This document shows positions 40,830 through 51,640 of a stretch of DNA of 64,000 bases, piece after piece. Origin of the DNA: Pantoea sp. At-9b (GTDB lineage Bacteria > Pseudomonadota > Gammaproteobacteria > Enterobacterales > Enterobacteriaceae); the NCBI RefSeq assembly GCF_000175935.2, contig NC_014837.1, positions 3,410,001 to 3,474,000 on the forward strand, written 5' to 3'. The notes beneath the pieces were generated by a model. That model ran no database searches. It saw nothing but the letters and a program-made list of their open reading frames with translations, and had not been told where the DNA came from. Made by a program: the position numbers and the translations under genes. Positions within the stretch are counted from its first letter, which is position 1. The number at the start of each line of letters is the position of its first letter.

Positions 40830-41000
40830 CGAAAGGCGGCGTTGAGCAGGAGCGAATCGACGCCGGTCCGTCGGCAGCGTGAAAGAGCGAAGGCACCGCG
40901 CAGCGGCGAGGGAGGCTGGCGCGAGGCCCGGGATTGCAAAGGGTGCGGCCAGGCACCCTTTGCTCGGTCGCCGCACCGGCGAACTGCAACTGCATCAGCC

Positions 41001-41090
41001 TGAGGCGAACGAAACCCGCTCAGTGCGAACGAAACCACCTCAGTGCGAACGAAACCACCTCAGAGCGAACGAACCCACCTCAGTGCGAAC
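41001..41090. repeat. 20-bp tandem repeats downstream of the efflux operon
   Basis: Four full 20-bp units with consensus CAGTGCGAACGAAACCACCT and a partial fifth (41001–41020, 41021–41040, 41041–41060, 41061–41080, 41081–41090) lie just after the stop codon of the opmB-like gene. Units two and three are identical. There are no spacers, so this is not a CRISPR array. Confidence 0.9.
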
Positions 41091-41095
41091 GCATA

Positions 41096-42502
41096 TTAAT
41101 GCGAATTATCCGCCTGCCAGCCACCGCCCAGCGCGGCAATCAACTCAACACTGGTCACCCATTGGGTGCTTTGCGTCGTCAGCAGGCTCTGCTGCTCACT
41201 CAGGCTGGTGTTTTCGGTGGTCGCCACGTCGAGATAATCAATCATCCCCGCCTCATACTGATTCCGCGTCACGCGTGCCGATTCCTGTGCCGCAGCAGTA
41301 GACAGTTGCAGTGAAACCAATTCGCCTTTCAGCGTGTTCAGCTCAACCAGATAATCTTCCACCTCCTGCATCCCTTCCAGCACCGCCTGGCGATAGCTGG
41401 CGACGCTGGCGTCGTAAGAAGCCCTCGCCTGCTCCACTTTTGCCGAGGTCGCGCCGAAGTCCAACAAGGTGCCACTCAGTTCTGGGCCAAGCGACCAGAC
41501 ACGATTCGGCAGCGAGAACAGATTGCTGAAGGTCGACGAACTGACGCCGCCGCTGGCGCTCAGCGTCAGATCCGGGTAGTAACCGGCAATCGCCACGCCC
41601 ACTGCGGCATTGGCTGCCGCCACGTTACGTTCGGCATAGGCAATATCCGGGCGGCGTTGCAACAACTGGGATGGAACGCTGTTGGGGATATCCGGTAAGG
41701 TGGCCTCCAGCTTCGCCACCGGCAGCGAGAAATCTGCTGGCGCACGCCCCATCAGTAACGCAATCGCGTGCTCCAGTTGGGCGCGCTGCCACTGGTAGTC
41801 CTGCGCCGAGGCGCGGGCGCTCTCCAGCTGCATCTGGGCCTGCGCCAGGGTGGCACGCGATTCACTGCCCGCCTGATATTTGTTCTGAATCACCGTCAGA
41901 TAGCGCTGGTAGGCATCAACGCTGCGCTGATACAGCGCGATTTTTTCATCCATGATGCGTAACTGGAAATAGTCCTGCGCCAGTTCTGACTGCGCGCTAA
42001 GGGTGATATTCGCCAGTTCGGCAGCACTTGCTTGGGCGCTGGCCTTGTTCTCTTCCAGCGTGCGGCGCAGCTTGCCCCACAGATCCAGCTCCCAACTGGC
42101 GCTCAGTTCAGCCTGATGGCTGTTGCTGACGCTGCGTTGGCCGGTGGTGCTGGCACGGCTGCCACTGCGGGTGCTGCTGGCGTCATAGCTGACGGAGGGG
42201 AACAATTCCGCGCGTGACTGCCCCGCCAACGCCTGGGCTTCGCGATATTGCGCCGCATAGTTGGCAACGTTCTGGTTGGAAATGCTGACCTGACGCAGCA
42301 GGCTGTCGAGCGTGGCATCGTGGTAGACCGACCACCATTCACCTTTGCTCTTATCATCCTGTGGCGTGGCCTGCGTCCAGCCTTTGGCCTCTTTAAAATG
42401 GGTCGGCATCGCCATCGTTGGACGCTGATAATCAGGGCCAACGGTACAGCCTGCCAGCAGCAGCGCCATAACGATCGGGGTAATAGGTAACGACATTTTC
42501 AT
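41096..42502 (-). CDS. Outer-membrane efflux lipoprotein, NodT/OprM family (OpmB-like)
   Basis: The outer-membrane channel of the MdtABC/MuxABC-type system encoded just upstream. The 468-aa protein has a lipoprotein signal ending VMALLLAGC (Cys about 19), then VGPDYQRP, and the two OEP repeats typical of TolC-like trimers, rich in long helices (ELANITLSAQSELAQDYFQL, AYERNVAAANAAVGVAIAGYYPDL-like segments). It starts 3 bp after the second RND gene, so it is the last gene of a four-gene operon. In Pseudomonas the equivalent is OpmB. The substrate is unknown. Confidence 0.9.
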   Translation of the reverse strand: MKMSLPITPIVMALLLAGCTVGPDYQRPTMAMPTHFKEAKGWTQATPQDDKSKGEWWSVYHDATLDSLLRQVSISNQNVANYAAQYREAQALAGQSRAELFPSVSYDASSTRSGSRASTTGQRSVSNSHQAELSASWELDLWGKLRRTLEENKASAQASAAELANITLSAQSELAQDYFQLRIMDEKIALYQRSVDAYQRYLTVIQNKYQAGSESRATLAQAQMQLESARASAQDYQWQRAQLEHAIALLMGRAPADFSLPVAKLEATLPDIPNSVPSQLLQRRPDIAYAERNVAAANAAVGVAIAGYYPDLTLSASGGVSSSTFSNLFSLPNRVWSLGPELSGTLLDFGATSAKVEQARASYDASVASYRQAVLEGMQEVEDYLVELNTLKGELVSLQLSTAAAQESARVTRNQYEAGMIDYLDVATTENTSLSEQQSLLTTQSTQWVTSVELIAALGGGWQADNSH

Positions 42503-42505
42503 GGA

Positions 42506-45500
42506 TCAGGATTCCGCATGACGCAACCGCCGCCACTGACGTTTCGTGGCGCGGCTCAGACTATCGAGCCAGAGATAAACAACCGGCGTGGTAAACAGGG
42601 TAAGCAGTTGGCTAAGCGCCAGACCACCGGCAATCGCCAGACCGAGCGGACTGCGCAGATCGGCGTCACCGCCACTGCCCAGCGCCAGTGGCAATGCACC
42701 AAAGAATGCCGCCAGGGTGGTCATCATGATCGGGCGGAAACGCATCAGACAGGCTTGGGTGATCGCCTGTTGCGGCGTTAACCCAAGGCGGCGCTCTGCG
42801 TCGATGGCAAAGTCGATCATCATAATCGCGTTCTTTTTCACGATACCGATCAACAGGATAATGCCGATCAGCGCAATCACCGTCAGCTGCGTATTGGTCA
42901 GCAACAGCAGCAACAGCGCACCGACTCCCGCCGAAGGCAGCGTGGAGAGGATGGTGATCGGGTGGATGTAGCTTTCATACAACACGCCCAGCACGATATA
43001 CACCGCCGCCAGTGCCGCCAGAATCAACCACGGCATGGTGGCCGTCAGCTGGGCAAAGGCAGCCGCTGTTCCGGCAAAGCCCGCCTGAATATTGGAAGGC
43101 AGTCCCAGTTTTGCCATCGCCTGTTTGATCAGCGCCTGCGCCTGTTCCAGCGAGACACCATCATTCAGGTTAAATGCGATGGTGCTGGTGGCTGACTGCC
43201 CCTGATGTGCCACCGACAGTGGCGCGTTGCCGCCTTTAAAGGTGGCGAATGCCGAGAGCGGCACACGATCGCCGCTGTCATTCACCACAAATAACGCCTT
43301 CAGAATATCCGGATCGCGGGTGTAGCTGTCCTGCAACGACATCACCACATGGTATTGGTTGAGCGTGTGGTACAGCGTGGCGATCTGGCGCTGGCTAAAG
43401 GAGTTATTCAGCATGGTGTCGATCATCTGCACGTTAACGCCCAGCATCTTCGCCCGATCGCGATCGATATTGATCACCACTTCCTGACCGCCGGTTTGCG
43501 AGTCAGAATCCACGCTATTCAACTGTGGGATCGCCGCCAGCGCCGCCTGCACTTTGGGGGTCCAGGTACGCAGCACATCCAGGTCGTCGGCTTGTAAGCT
43601 GTATTGATAGGTGGCGTTGGCGCTACGCCCCCCGATGTGCAGATCCTGCGCGGCCATCAGGAACAGTTGTCCACCGGCAATGTGGCTGGTTTTCATGCTC
43701 AGACGGTTAGCCACTTCGGTCGCGGTCGCGCTACGCTGGTCAAAATCTTTCAGGCGCACAAAGAAGTTAGCGCTGTTGCGCGAGCCAAACATGCCGCTGC
43801 CCATCGACGACATCACGCTTTCCACCGCCGGATCGGACTGGATGATCTTGGTGAACTCCAGCATCTTCGGTTTCATCGCCTGGAAGGAGATGTTCTGGTC
43901 AGCACGCAACGCGCCCATCAGCAGGCCGGTATCCTGGTTGGGGAAGAAGCCTTTCTGCACCACCGAATAGAGGAACAGATTGAGCAACACGGTCAACACC
44001 AGGCTGAGCATGGTAATTTTCTGGTGCGCCATCACCCACGCCAGACCGCGCGAATAGGCGGCCAACAGCGCATTGAGCTGGTTTTCAATGAACTGATACA
44101 CCGGGTGCGGACGTTTGGTGACTTTCGGTTTGGCCTTCAGCAGACGCGCGCACAACATCGGCGTCAGGCTGAGCGAGACAAACATGGAGATCAGCAACGA
44201 GATGGTCAACGTCACCGCAAACTCGCGGAACAGACGCCCGACAATACTGCCCATCAGCAAGATAGGGATAAACACCGCAATCAACGACATGGTCATCGAC
44301 AGCACGGTAAAACTCACTTCCTGCGCGCCACGTAAGGCGGCACGCAGCGGGCTAAGCCCTTCTTCAATATGGCGGGTGATGTTTTCCAACACCACAATCG
44401 CATCATCGACCACAAAGCCGGTGGAGATAATCAGCGCCATCAGCGACAGGTTATCGAGGCTGTAGCCAAGCAAATACATCACCGCACAGGTGCCAATCAG
44501 TGACACCGGCAGTGCCAGCGCCGGGATCACCACCGCCTGCACGTTGCGCAGGAAGATAAACACCACCGCAATCACCAGCATCACGGCAATCAGCAATGTT
44601 TCTTCCGTGTCGTACAGGGATTCGCGCACCGTCGGTGAACGGTCAACCACCACCTTCAACTGGGTATCGGCAGGCAGATCTTTTTCCAGCTCCGGCAACT
44701 GGGCCTTGATGGCATCGATCGTGTCGAGCATGTTGGCACCGGCCTGGCGCTTAATCCCCACCATCACCGACGGAGTGGCGTTCAGGAAACCGGCCTGGTA
44801 CTTGTCTTCAATCGAGTCATAGACGGTCGCGACATCATGCAGGCGCACCGCTTTGCCGTCTTTATAGGTGACGATCAGATTGCGGTACTGCGCCGCCTTG
44901 TCCAACTGGCCATTGCTGTCCACCACCCAGGATTGGCTATTGCCTTGCAGGATACCTTTCGGCAGGTTGGTGGTGCTGTCGGCAATCGCGGTCCGTACCG
45001 TATCGAGCGAGATACCGTACTGCGTCAGCTTCTGCGGTTGCAGATCGATACGCACCGCAGGCAGCGCACTGCCCATCAGCGAGACTTCACCGACACCCTG
45101 CACCTGGCTTACCGCCTGCTCGATCTTGCTCTCAGCCAGATCGTAGAGTTCGCCCGGGGTGCGGGTAGCCGACACCAGCGCCAGCATCACAATCGGCGCA
45201 TCCGACGGGTTGGCCTTGCGATAGGTTGGCAGCGATTCCATGGAGCTGGGCAGCAGACTGCGCGCTGCGTTGATCGCCGCCTGCACATCACGCGCCGCGC
45301 CGTTGATATCGCGGTCCAGTTCAAACTGCAAAATAATGGTACTGGAGCCCTGCGAGCTGCTGGAGGTCATCTCGGTGATCCCGGCGATCTGACCAAGCGA
45401 GCGTTCCAGCGGGGTGGCCACCGTGGCCGCCATGGTTTCCGGGCTGGCACCGGCCAGACTGGCGCTGACCATAATGGTCGGGAAATCCACCTGCGGCAGT

Positions 45501-45607
45501 GGTGCTACCGGCAATAACCGGTAGCCCAACAGGCCGAGCAGCATGATCGACAGCGTCAGCAGTAAGGTGGTGACCGGGCGGAAGATAAACAGCCGCGTCA
45601 AATTCAT
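42506..45607 (-). CDS. RND efflux transporter, MdtC/MuxC type
   Basis: One of two RND pump subunits that form a hetero-trimer in MdtBC/MuxBC systems. The 1033-aa protein has 12 membrane helices and two large periplasmic loops. The proton-relay aspartates are in TM4, [17 protein letters not shown] (about residue 405), and the [17 protein letters not shown] motif is near 930. It overlaps mdtB-like by 4 bp (45604–45607). It begins [20 protein letters not shown], as E. coli MdtC-type proteins do. In E. coli the system exports bile salts and novobiocin; substrates here are inferred only by homology. Confidence 0.93.
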   Translation of the reverse strand: MNLTRLFIFRPVTTLLLTLSIMLLGLLGYRLLPVAPLPQVDFPTIMVSASLAGASPETMAATVATPLERSLGQIAGITEMTSSSSQGSSTIILQFELDRDINGAARDVQAAINAARSLLPSSMESLPTYRKANPSDAPIVMLALVSATRTPGELYDLAESKIEQAVSQVQGVGEVSLMGSALPAVRIDLQPQKLTQYGISLDTVRTAIADSTTNLPKGILQGNSQSWVVDSNGQLDKAAQYRNLIVTYKDGKAVRLHDVATVYDSIEDKYQAGFLNATPSVMVGIKRQAGANMLDTIDAIKAQLPELEKDLPADTQLKVVVDRSPTVRESLYDTEETLLIAVMLVIAVVFIFLRNVQAVVIPALALPVSLIGTCAVMYLLGYSLDNLSLMALIISTGFVVDDAIVVLENITRHIEEGLSPLRAALRGAQEVSFTVLSMTMSLIAVFIPILLMGSIVGRLFREFAVTLTISLLISMFVSLSLTPMLCARLLKAKPKVTKRPHPVYQFIENQLNALLAAYSRGLAWVMAHQKITMLSLVLTVLLNLFLYSVVQKGFFPNQDTGLLMGALRADQNISFQAMKPKMLEFTKIIQSDPAVESVMSSMGSGMFGSRNSANFFVRLKDFDQRSATATEVANRLSMKTSHIAGGQLFLMAAQDLHIGGRSANATYQYSLQADDLDVLRTWTPKVQAALAAIPQLNSVDSDSQTGGQEVVINIDRDRAKMLGVNVQMIDTMLNNSFSQRQIATLYHTLNQYHVVMSLQDSYTRDPDILKALFVVNDSGDRVPLSAFATFKGGNAPLSVAHQGQSATSTIAFNLNDGVSLEQAQALIKQAMAKLGLPSNIQAGFAGTAAAFAQLTATMPWLILAALAAVYIVLGVLYESYIHPITILSTLPSAGVGALLLLLLTNTQLTVIALIGIILLIGIVKKNAIMMIDFAIDAERRLGLTPQQAITQACLMRFRPIMMTTLAAFFGALPLALGSGGDADLRSPLGLAIAGGLALSQLLTLFTTPVVYLWLDSLSRATKRQWRRLRHAES

Positions 45608-48600
45608 TGCTCGCCTCGCGCCTGCTGCTGTTTGCGTTGCACGAAACGCTTACCGCGTTGCGCCCAGCCATCAAACCACAGATAGATGACCGGCGTGGAG
45701 AACAGCGTCAGCACCTGGCTGACGATCAATCCGCCGACAATCACCAGACCGAGTGGCTGGCGCAGTTCCGCGCCGGAACCCGAGGCCAGCATCAGCGGCA
45801 GCGCACCGAGCAGCGCGGCCATGGTGGTCATCAGAATCGGGCGGAAACGCAACAAACACGCCTGATGGATGGCGTCGCGTGGACTCATCCCCTCTTTGTT
45901 TTCCGCTTCCAGCGCAAAGTCGATCATCATAATCGCGTTCTTCTTCACGATACCGATCAACAGGATCACCCCGATCAGCGCAATCAGGCTGAACTCGCTG
46001 CCCGCCAGCAGCAGCGTCAACAGCGCCCCGACGGCGGCTGACGGCAGCGTGGAGAGAATGGTTACCGGATGGATAAAGCTTTCGTACAGAATACCCAGCA
46101 CCACATACATGGTGATCAGTGCCGCCAGAATCAGCCACAGCGTATTGCTGGTGGCGCTCTGGAAGGCCGAGGTCTCACCCTGATAGCGCAGCGTAATGCT
46201 CGACGGTAGATTCAGCTGTTGCGTCACTTCGGTAATGGCTTTCTGCGCATCCTCCAGCGAATAGTCGCTGTTGAGGTTAAACGACACCATCACTGCCGGG
46301 AACTGGTTGAGGCGCATATGCATCAGTGAACCGGTGCGCTGATGAATGGTGGCGATCGAGGTCAGTTTCACCATGCCGGTGGTGCTGCTGGTTGAATCAG
46401 TGCTGCTGGAGCTACTGCTGGTGGAACTGGAGCTGGAGCTTGAACTGGTACTGCTGGACGACGAGGTCGTGCTGCTGGTGCTGCTATCGCTACTGCTGGT
46501 GGTCGAGGGCAGATAGACATCGTCGAACGAAGCCGGCGATTGCTGGAAATTCGGTGCCACTTCCAGCACCACGCGATACTGGTTTGCCTGGGTAAAGATG
46601 GTGGAAACCAGACGCTGACCAAAGCTGTTATACAGCGCAGTATCGACATCGGAGGCCGTGATGCCATAGCGCGCAGCTTTGTCGCGGTTCAGCTCCACGT
46701 AGGCCACACGACCCTGATCCTGCAAGTTGCTCACCACGCCGTTAAATTCCGGGCGTTTCTGTAACGCGGCAACCAGTTGTGGCGTCCATTTCACCAGGTT
46801 TTCGCTGTCTGCATCGTCGAGAGTGAACTGATACTGATTCGGTGTGACCTGATCGTTGACGGTCAGATCCTGCGCCGGTTGCAGATAAAGCTGGATGCCC
46901 GTCACCTGCGCGGCGGCCTGTTGCAGCTGCTTGATCACCACGTCGGCTTTATCATCACGCTCGCCAAACGGTTTAAGGTTGATCTGGATGCTGCCGCTGT
47001 TGAGGCTGGTATTGGTGCCATCGATGCCAATGGTAGAGGAGAGGCTCTCCACCGAAGGATTTTGCAGAATTACCTGCGCCAGCGCCTGCTGACGTTTCGA
47101 CATCTCATTAAACGACACATCCTGCGAGGCGATGGTCACCCCCTGAATCAGGCCGGTATCCTGTGTCGGGAAAAAACCTTTTGGAATGACGAGATACAAC
47201 AACGCCGTGAGCGCGAACGTCGCCAGCGCCACCAGTAACGTCAGTTTCTGGTGATTCAGGACAATGGTCAGCATGCGGTCGTAACCGCGAATCAGCTTGT
47301 CAAAGAACTCGCCGCCTTTGCGGGAAAAGCGTGACTGTTTTTCCGGCGGAATATGCTGTAACAGATACGCGCACAGCATCGGTGTCAGCGTCAGCGACAC
47401 CAGCATCGAAACCAAGATCGACACCGCGAGGGTGATGGCAAATTCACGGAACAGACGCCCTACCACATCGCCCATAAACAGCAACGGGATCAGCACCGCA
47501 ATCAGCGAGAAGGTCAGCGAGATAATGGTGAAGCCGATCTGCTGCGATCCTTTCAGGGCTGCCTGCATCGGCGTCTCGCCCTCTTCCAGCCGTCGTGAAA
47601 TGTTTTCCACCACCACGATGGCATCGTCAATCACGAAACCGGTGGCGATGGTCAGCGCCATCAGCGACAGGTTATTCAGACTGAAATCAGCCAGATACAT
47701 TACGCCAAAGGTACCGATCAACGACAACGGTACTGCCACGCTGGGGATCAGCGTCGCCGCGATGTTGCGCAGGAACAGGAAGGTCACCATCACCACCAGC
47801 GCCACCGACAGCATCAACTCAAACTGCACGTCGCTGATCGAGGCGCGAATGGTTTGTGTACGGTCCGACAGGATGCTCATCTTCACGCCATCCGGTAATG
47901 CCGCCTGCAAGGTCGGCAGCTTGGCTTTGATGGCATCCACCACCTGGATGACGTTCGCCCCCGGCTGGCGCTGCACGCTGATCACAATCGCCGGGCTGTT
48001 GTTGGCCCACGCCGACTGGAAGCTGTTTTCCGGCCCCTGTTCGATATGGGCGATATCTTTCAGACGCAGCGCGGCACCGTTTTGGTACGTGATAATCAGG
48101 TTGCCGTACTCTTCGGCGGTACGCAGCTGGTCGTTGGCATCGATGGTAACGGAGTGATATTTGCCATCGAAGCCCCCTTTCGATCCGTTAACGTTACCGT
48201 TGCTGATCAGAGTGTTGACGTCTTCCAGCGTCAGGTTATGCGCCGCCAGTGCTTTCGGGTCCATCTGCACGCGGATGGCCGGTTGATGGCCCCCCGCCAG
48301 CGTCACCATACCGACGCCGGAGATCTGCGACAGTTTCAACGCTACGCGCGTATTCACCAGATCCTGCACCTGAGTCAGCGGCAACGTGTCCGAGCTGGCC
48401 GCCAGAGTGATCACCGCGCTGTCTGCCGGGTTGACCTTTTTATAGGTTGGCGGATTGGGCAAATCACTGGGCAGCAGATTGTTTGCGGCGTTAATTGCCG
48501 CCTGCACTTCCTGCTCGGCCACGTCCAGCGACAAATCGAGGCTGAACTTCAGGGTAATGATCGACGAGCCACCAGAGCTGGTGGAGGTCATCTGACTCAG

Positions 48601-48828
48601 GCCCGCCATCTGCCCCAGTTGGCGTTCCAGCGGCGAGGTGACGGAAGAAGCCATCACATCCGGGCTGGCCCCCGGATACAGCGTGGTGACCTGAATGGTC
48701 GGATAATCCACCTGCGGCAGCGCCGAGGTCGAGAGAAACTTATAAGCAAAGATGCCAGAGATCAGCACGCCGACCATCAACAAGATGGTGGCGACCGGTC
48801 GCTGGATAAACAGGCGTGACGGGTTCAT
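45604..48828 (-). CDS. RND efflux transporter, MdtB/MuxB type, with Ser/Thr-rich insert
   Basis: The partner RND subunit, 1074 aa against about 1040 for E. coli MdtB. It begins [20 protein letters not shown] and keeps the TM4 motif [19 protein letters not shown] and [17 protein letters not shown]. Residues 775–817 are almost pure serine and threonine. This tract sits in the second periplasmic loop, just before [11 protein letters not shown], where homologues have a short loop. The reading frame stays open through it, so it is an insertion, not a frameshift. It overlaps both neighbours by 4 bp. Confidence 0.92.
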   Translation of the reverse strand: MNPSRLFIQRPVATILLMVGVLISGIFAYKFLSTSALPQVDYPTIQVTTLYPGASPDVMASSVTSPLERQLGQMAGLSQMTSTSSGGSSIITLKFSLDLSLDVAEQEVQAAINAANNLLPSDLPNPPTYKKVNPADSAVITLAASSDTLPLTQVQDLVNTRVALKLSQISGVGMVTLAGGHQPAIRVQMDPKALAAHNLTLEDVNTLISNGNVNGSKGGFDGKYHSVTIDANDQLRTAEEYGNLIITYQNGAALRLKDIAHIEQGPENSFQSAWANNSPAIVISVQRQPGANVIQVVDAIKAKLPTLQAALPDGVKMSILSDRTQTIRASISDVQFELMLSVALVVMVTFLFLRNIAATLIPSVAVPLSLIGTFGVMYLADFSLNNLSLMALTIATGFVIDDAIVVVENISRRLEEGETPMQAALKGSQQIGFTIISLTFSLIAVLIPLLFMGDVVGRLFREFAITLAVSILVSMLVSLTLTPMLCAYLLQHIPPEKQSRFSRKGGEFFDKLIRGYDRMLTIVLNHQKLTLLVALATFALTALLYLVIPKGFFPTQDTGLIQGVTIASQDVSFNEMSKRQQALAQVILQNPSVESLSSTIGIDGTNTSLNSGSIQINLKPFGERDDKADVVIKQLQQAAAQVTGIQLYLQPAQDLTVNDQVTPNQYQFTLDDADSENLVKWTPQLVAALQKRPEFNGVVSNLQDQGRVAYVELNRDKAARYGITASDVDTALYNSFGQRLVSTIFTQANQYRVVLEVAPNFQQSPASFDDVYLPSTTSSSDSSTSSTTSSSSSTSSSSSSSSTSSSSSSTDSTSSTTGMVKLTSIATIHQRTGSLMHMRLNQFPAVMVSFNLNSDYSLEDAQKAITEVTQQLNLPSSITLRYQGETSAFQSATSNTLWLILAALITMYVVLGILYESFIHPVTILSTLPSAAVGALLTLLLAGSEFSLIALIGVILLIGIVKKNAIMMIDFALEAENKEGMSPRDAIHQACLLRFRPILMTTMAALLGALPLMLASGSGAELRQPLGLVIVGGLIVSQVLTLFSTPVIYLWFDGWAQRGKRFVQRKQQQARGEQ

Positions 48829-50093
48829 TTGGCCTCGGTGGTCGCAGTCGGTTTGCTCTCATCGGCCAGCGTCACTTTACTGCCGTCAGTCAGGCGATCG
48901 ATGCCTTCCGTCACCAGACGATCGCCCGGCTCGACGCCTTTCAGGATCGCCTGCTGATCTTCTCCGAAGGTCGGGCCGGTGGTGACCGCTTTACGCGTCA
49001 CGGTATCGTCTTTGTTGATGACGAAGACAAAGCTGCCATCGCTGCTCAACTGCAACGCCTGCGCCGGGATCACCGTGGCATTTTTCAGCGTATCGGTTTG
49101 CAAACGCAGGTTAACGAACTGGTTAGCAAACAGCGATTCGTCTTCGTTCGGGAAGCTGGCTTTCAGTTCGATGGTGCCGGTGCTGGTGTCGATCTGGTTA
49201 CCGATGTAGCGCACCACACCCTGTGCCAGCACCGTAGTGTTGTCCTGATCAAACGCCGTTGCTGGCAGGCTCTGGTCGTTGTGCAGCGCTTTAGTCAGTT
49301 GCGGAATGTTGCTTTGCGGCACGCTGAAGGTGACCGCTGCCGGTTGCATCTGCGTCACCACCACGATGCCGGTGGTGTCGGTGGTCTGGATCATATTACC
49401 GGGATCGACCAGACGTAAGCCAACGCGACCACTGACCGGTGAGGTGATACGTGAATATTCGATATCCAGTTTGGCACTGGCGATCTGCGCTTCATCAGCC
49501 GCAACCGCGCCACGATACTGACCAACCGTCGCGGTCTGCGTATCAAGGTCCTGGCGCGCCAAAGAATCCTGGGCGTAGAGTTTCTGGTAACGCGTCAGGG
49601 TCAGTTGTGCACTTTTCAGCAATGCCTGGTTCTGGGCCAGATCGCCCTGATATTGCGCCAGCGTCGCCTGATAGCTGCGCGGGTCGATCTGCGCCAACAG
49701 CTGGCCCGCCGCCACTTTTTGTCCTTCGGTGAAGTAAACTTTTTCCAGCTGACCGGCCACCCGGCTGGTGACGGTTACGCTGGCGTTAGGGATCACCGTA
49801 CCCAACGCATTGAGGTAGACCGGTACATCCGCCGTGCTGGCGACGCCGCTGTGCACCAGGGTCGCACCGCCCATCATCATGGCCATGCCCGGCGGGCCAC
49901 CTGCCGGACGATGACCGCCACGGCCAGCATGTGAACCACCGGGTGCGCCACCGGGAGGCATCCCGCCCGGTGGCATCCCACCGCGACCACCGACTACGCG
50001 CCAGATCACGCCAGCGACAATTAACAGCACAACTAACAGAAGCAGCCATTTCAGCCAGCGAGAGAAAGCGGAGCGAGGTGCGTTGGTCTTCAT
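48825..50093 (-). CDS. RND periplasmic adaptor, MdtA/MuxA type
   Basis: The membrane-fusion subunit linking the MdtBC-type pump to its outer-membrane channel. The 422-aa protein has one N-terminal membrane helix (about residues 12–32). A Gly/Pro/Met/His-rich linker follows (about 35–75, with repeated GGMPP), then the barrel-sandwich, α-hairpin (lipoyl halves [29 protein letters not shown] and [16 protein letters not shown], cited in part) and β-barrel domains. E. coli MdtA is 415 aa. It is first gene of its operon, 140 bp after the other system's channel gene. Confidence 0.92.
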   Translation of the reverse strand: MKTNAPRSAFSRWLKWLLLLVVLLIVAGVIWRVVGGRGGMPPGGMPPGGAPGGSHAGRGGHRPAGGPPGMAMMMGGATLVHSGVASTADVPVYLNALGTVIPNASVTVTSRVAGQLEKVYFTEGQKVAAGQLLAQIDPRSYQATLAQYQGDLAQNQALLKSAQLTLTRYQKLYAQDSLARQDLDTQTATVGQYRGAVAADEAQIASAKLDIEYSRITSPVSGRVGLRLVDPGNMIQTTDTTGIVVVTQMQPAAVTFSVPQSNIPQLTKALHNDQSLPATAFDQDNTTVLAQGVVRYIGNQIDTSTGTIELKASFPNEDESLFANQFVNLRLQTDTLKNATVIPAQALQLSSDGSFVFVINKDDTVTRKAVTTGPTFGEDQQAILKGVEPGDRLVTEGIDRLTDGSKVTLADESKPTATTEAK

Positions 50094-50121
50094 TGAGTTA
50101 TTGGGTCTCAGATAAATGGAA

Positions 50122-50144
50122 AATCCCCTGAAAAACAGGGGATT
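50122..50144. promoter_or_regulatory. Perfect dyad in the leader of the MdtABC-type operon
   Basis: AATCCCCTG, five A, CAGGGGATT is a perfect 9-bp inverted repeat 29 bp upstream of the adaptor start and 90 bp after the previous stop. On the minus strand it is not followed by a T run. It could be an operator, a leader hairpin or a partial terminator between the two efflux systems. Confidence 0.5.
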
Positions 50145-50233
50145 ATTTCAAAGGTAAATCATTACTGTGCGTATTATCGGCTGAAAGGCGCGTTTTATTC
50201 CATGCTCAAACCGTAAGGATTTCGTTAAGATCC

Positions 50234-51640
50234 TCAGGATTTCCAGCCCCCACCGAGTGCCTTGTACAGGGTGATTTTCTGGCTTAATTGGCCCAGATGC
50301 GCGCTGATCAACGACTGTTGTGCACTGTAAAGCGAACGTTGGGCAACTAACACATTGAGATAATTATCAACGCCCTGCTTATAGCGCAATTCAGAATAGT
50401 CGTAGTCACGCTGGTTCGCACCTACCTCTTTTTGCAGGGCCGTCATTTGATCCTGCCAGGTGTCCTGTCCCGCCAGCGCATCGTTCACCTCTTTAAACGC
50501 CGTTTGGATCGCTTTTTCATAGTTAGCGATCTCGATGCGTTTCTCGATATGTGCGATGTTCAGGTTAGCCTGATTTTTACCACCGTCAAAAATGGGCAGA
50601 TTAATCGAGGGAACAAACGACCAGGCTCCGGTGCCAGCACCCAGCAAGCTGCCCAGCGAACTGCTGGTCGAACCGCCTGAGGCGGTCAGGGTGATGCTCG
50701 GGAAGAAAGCAGCACGCGCCGCACCAATATTGGCGTTAGCCGCTTTCAGGGTGTGCTCGGCCGCCATCACATCCGGGCGACGCGTCAGCAAATCTGACGG
50801 CAATCCGGCTGGCGTGGCCGGGAACTGCCAGTTCGCGTCCAGCGAGGCATGTGACAGCAGCGACACCGGTAAATCGGTACCCACCAGCAGACGCAATGCA
50901 TCGACGTCCTGACGTACCTGGCGCGTATAGCTGGCCACGTCAGCTTCGGCAGCACGCACCGTGCTTTCCGATTCCGCCAGATCCTGATCGCTGCTGACGC
51001 CACCGTCATAGCTCATCTTGGTCAGACGGTATGAATCCTGCTGGCTCTGCGCGGTGCTTTGCGCCAGATGCAGCAGATCATTATCCGAACACAAGGTCAG
51101 CCATGCGGTCGCCACTTCGGAGATCAGCGAGATGCGGGTGGCCCGTTCCGTGGCCGCCGTGGAGAGATACGTTTCCTGGGCCTGGTCACGCAGGCTGCGC
51201 AAACGGCCAAAGAAATCCAGCTCCCATGAGGTGACGCCAAGACCGGCGTTCAGCTCATGGTAAGTCACCGGGCCGGTGGTTTTGGTGTTGTACAGATTCC
51301 CCGGCTCATGCGCCGAGGTCTGGCTCGCCGTGGCATCAATCGATGGCATCAATGCCGCACGCTGTACCGTCACATCGTTCCGCGCCTCTTCCACGTTTAG
51401 CGCCGCCACGCGCAGGTCGCGGTTGTTGTCGAGCGATAGCTGGATCAGGTTACGCATCGTGGCGTCAGCAAAGAAGTTCTGCCACGGCAGGTCCGCCACG
51501 TTGCCCACCGCCGTGGGCTGGTCGTAATGCGCATCCACCGGCATCGATGGCCGCTGGTAATGCGGCTCCATGGTACAACCGGTTAAGCCAAGTGCGGCGG
51601 CCAGCGGCAGCAACGCCCAATTGAAGGTTTTAGTTATCAT
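50234..51640 (-). CDS. Outer-membrane efflux lipoprotein, OprM/AdeK family
   Basis: The outer-membrane channel of the AcrAB-type system. The 468-aa product has a lipobox (LGLTGC, Cys about 22) followed by [15 protein letters not shown] repeats follow, with [26 protein letters not shown] helices (cited in part), LPVSLLSH and [12 protein letters not shown] motifs common to OprM, MtrE and AdeK. It overlaps the RND gene by 11 bp. Enterobacterial AcrAB usually borrows TolC, so a dedicated channel gene makes this a self-contained unit of Pseudomonas-like design. Confidence 0.92.
   Translation of the reverse strand: MITKTFNWALLPLAAALGLTGCTMEPHYQRPSMPVDAHYDQPTAVGNVADLPWQNFFADATMRNLIQLSLDNNRDLRVAALNVEEARNDVTVQRAALMPSIDATASQTSAHEPGNLYNTKTTGPVTYHELNAGLGVTSWELDFFGRLRSLRDQAQETYLSTAATERATRISLISEVATAWLTLCSDNDLLHLAQSTAQSQQDSYRLTKMSYDGGVSSDQDLAESESTVRAAEADVASYTRQVRQDVDALRLLVGTDLPVSLLSHASLDANWQFPATPAGLPSDLLTRRPDVMAAEHTLKAANANIGAARAAFFPSITLTASGGSTSSSLGSLLGAGTGAWSFVPSINLPIFDGGKNQANLNIAHIEKRIEIANYEKAIQTAFKEVNDALAGQDTWQDQMTALQKEVGANQRDYDYSELRYKQGVDNYLNVLVAQRSLYSAQQSLISAHLGQLSQKITLYKALGGGWKS

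Noticed and set aside
40492..41038. Long open frames on both strands (up to 167 codons) in the aas–efflux gap
   Set aside because: They overlap each other in several frames, have odd Arg/Pro/Phe-rich composition, lie across the inverted repeat and A-rich core, and lack ribosome sites. The block reads as non-coding.
41001..41090. CRISPR-like array
   Set aside because: The 20-bp units are directly joined with no spacers, and no cas genes are present.
46378..46506. Frameshift or assembly error in the MdtB-like pump
   Set aside because: The frame is the same on both sides and the conserved sequence resumes correctly, so an in-frame insertion is the simpler reading.
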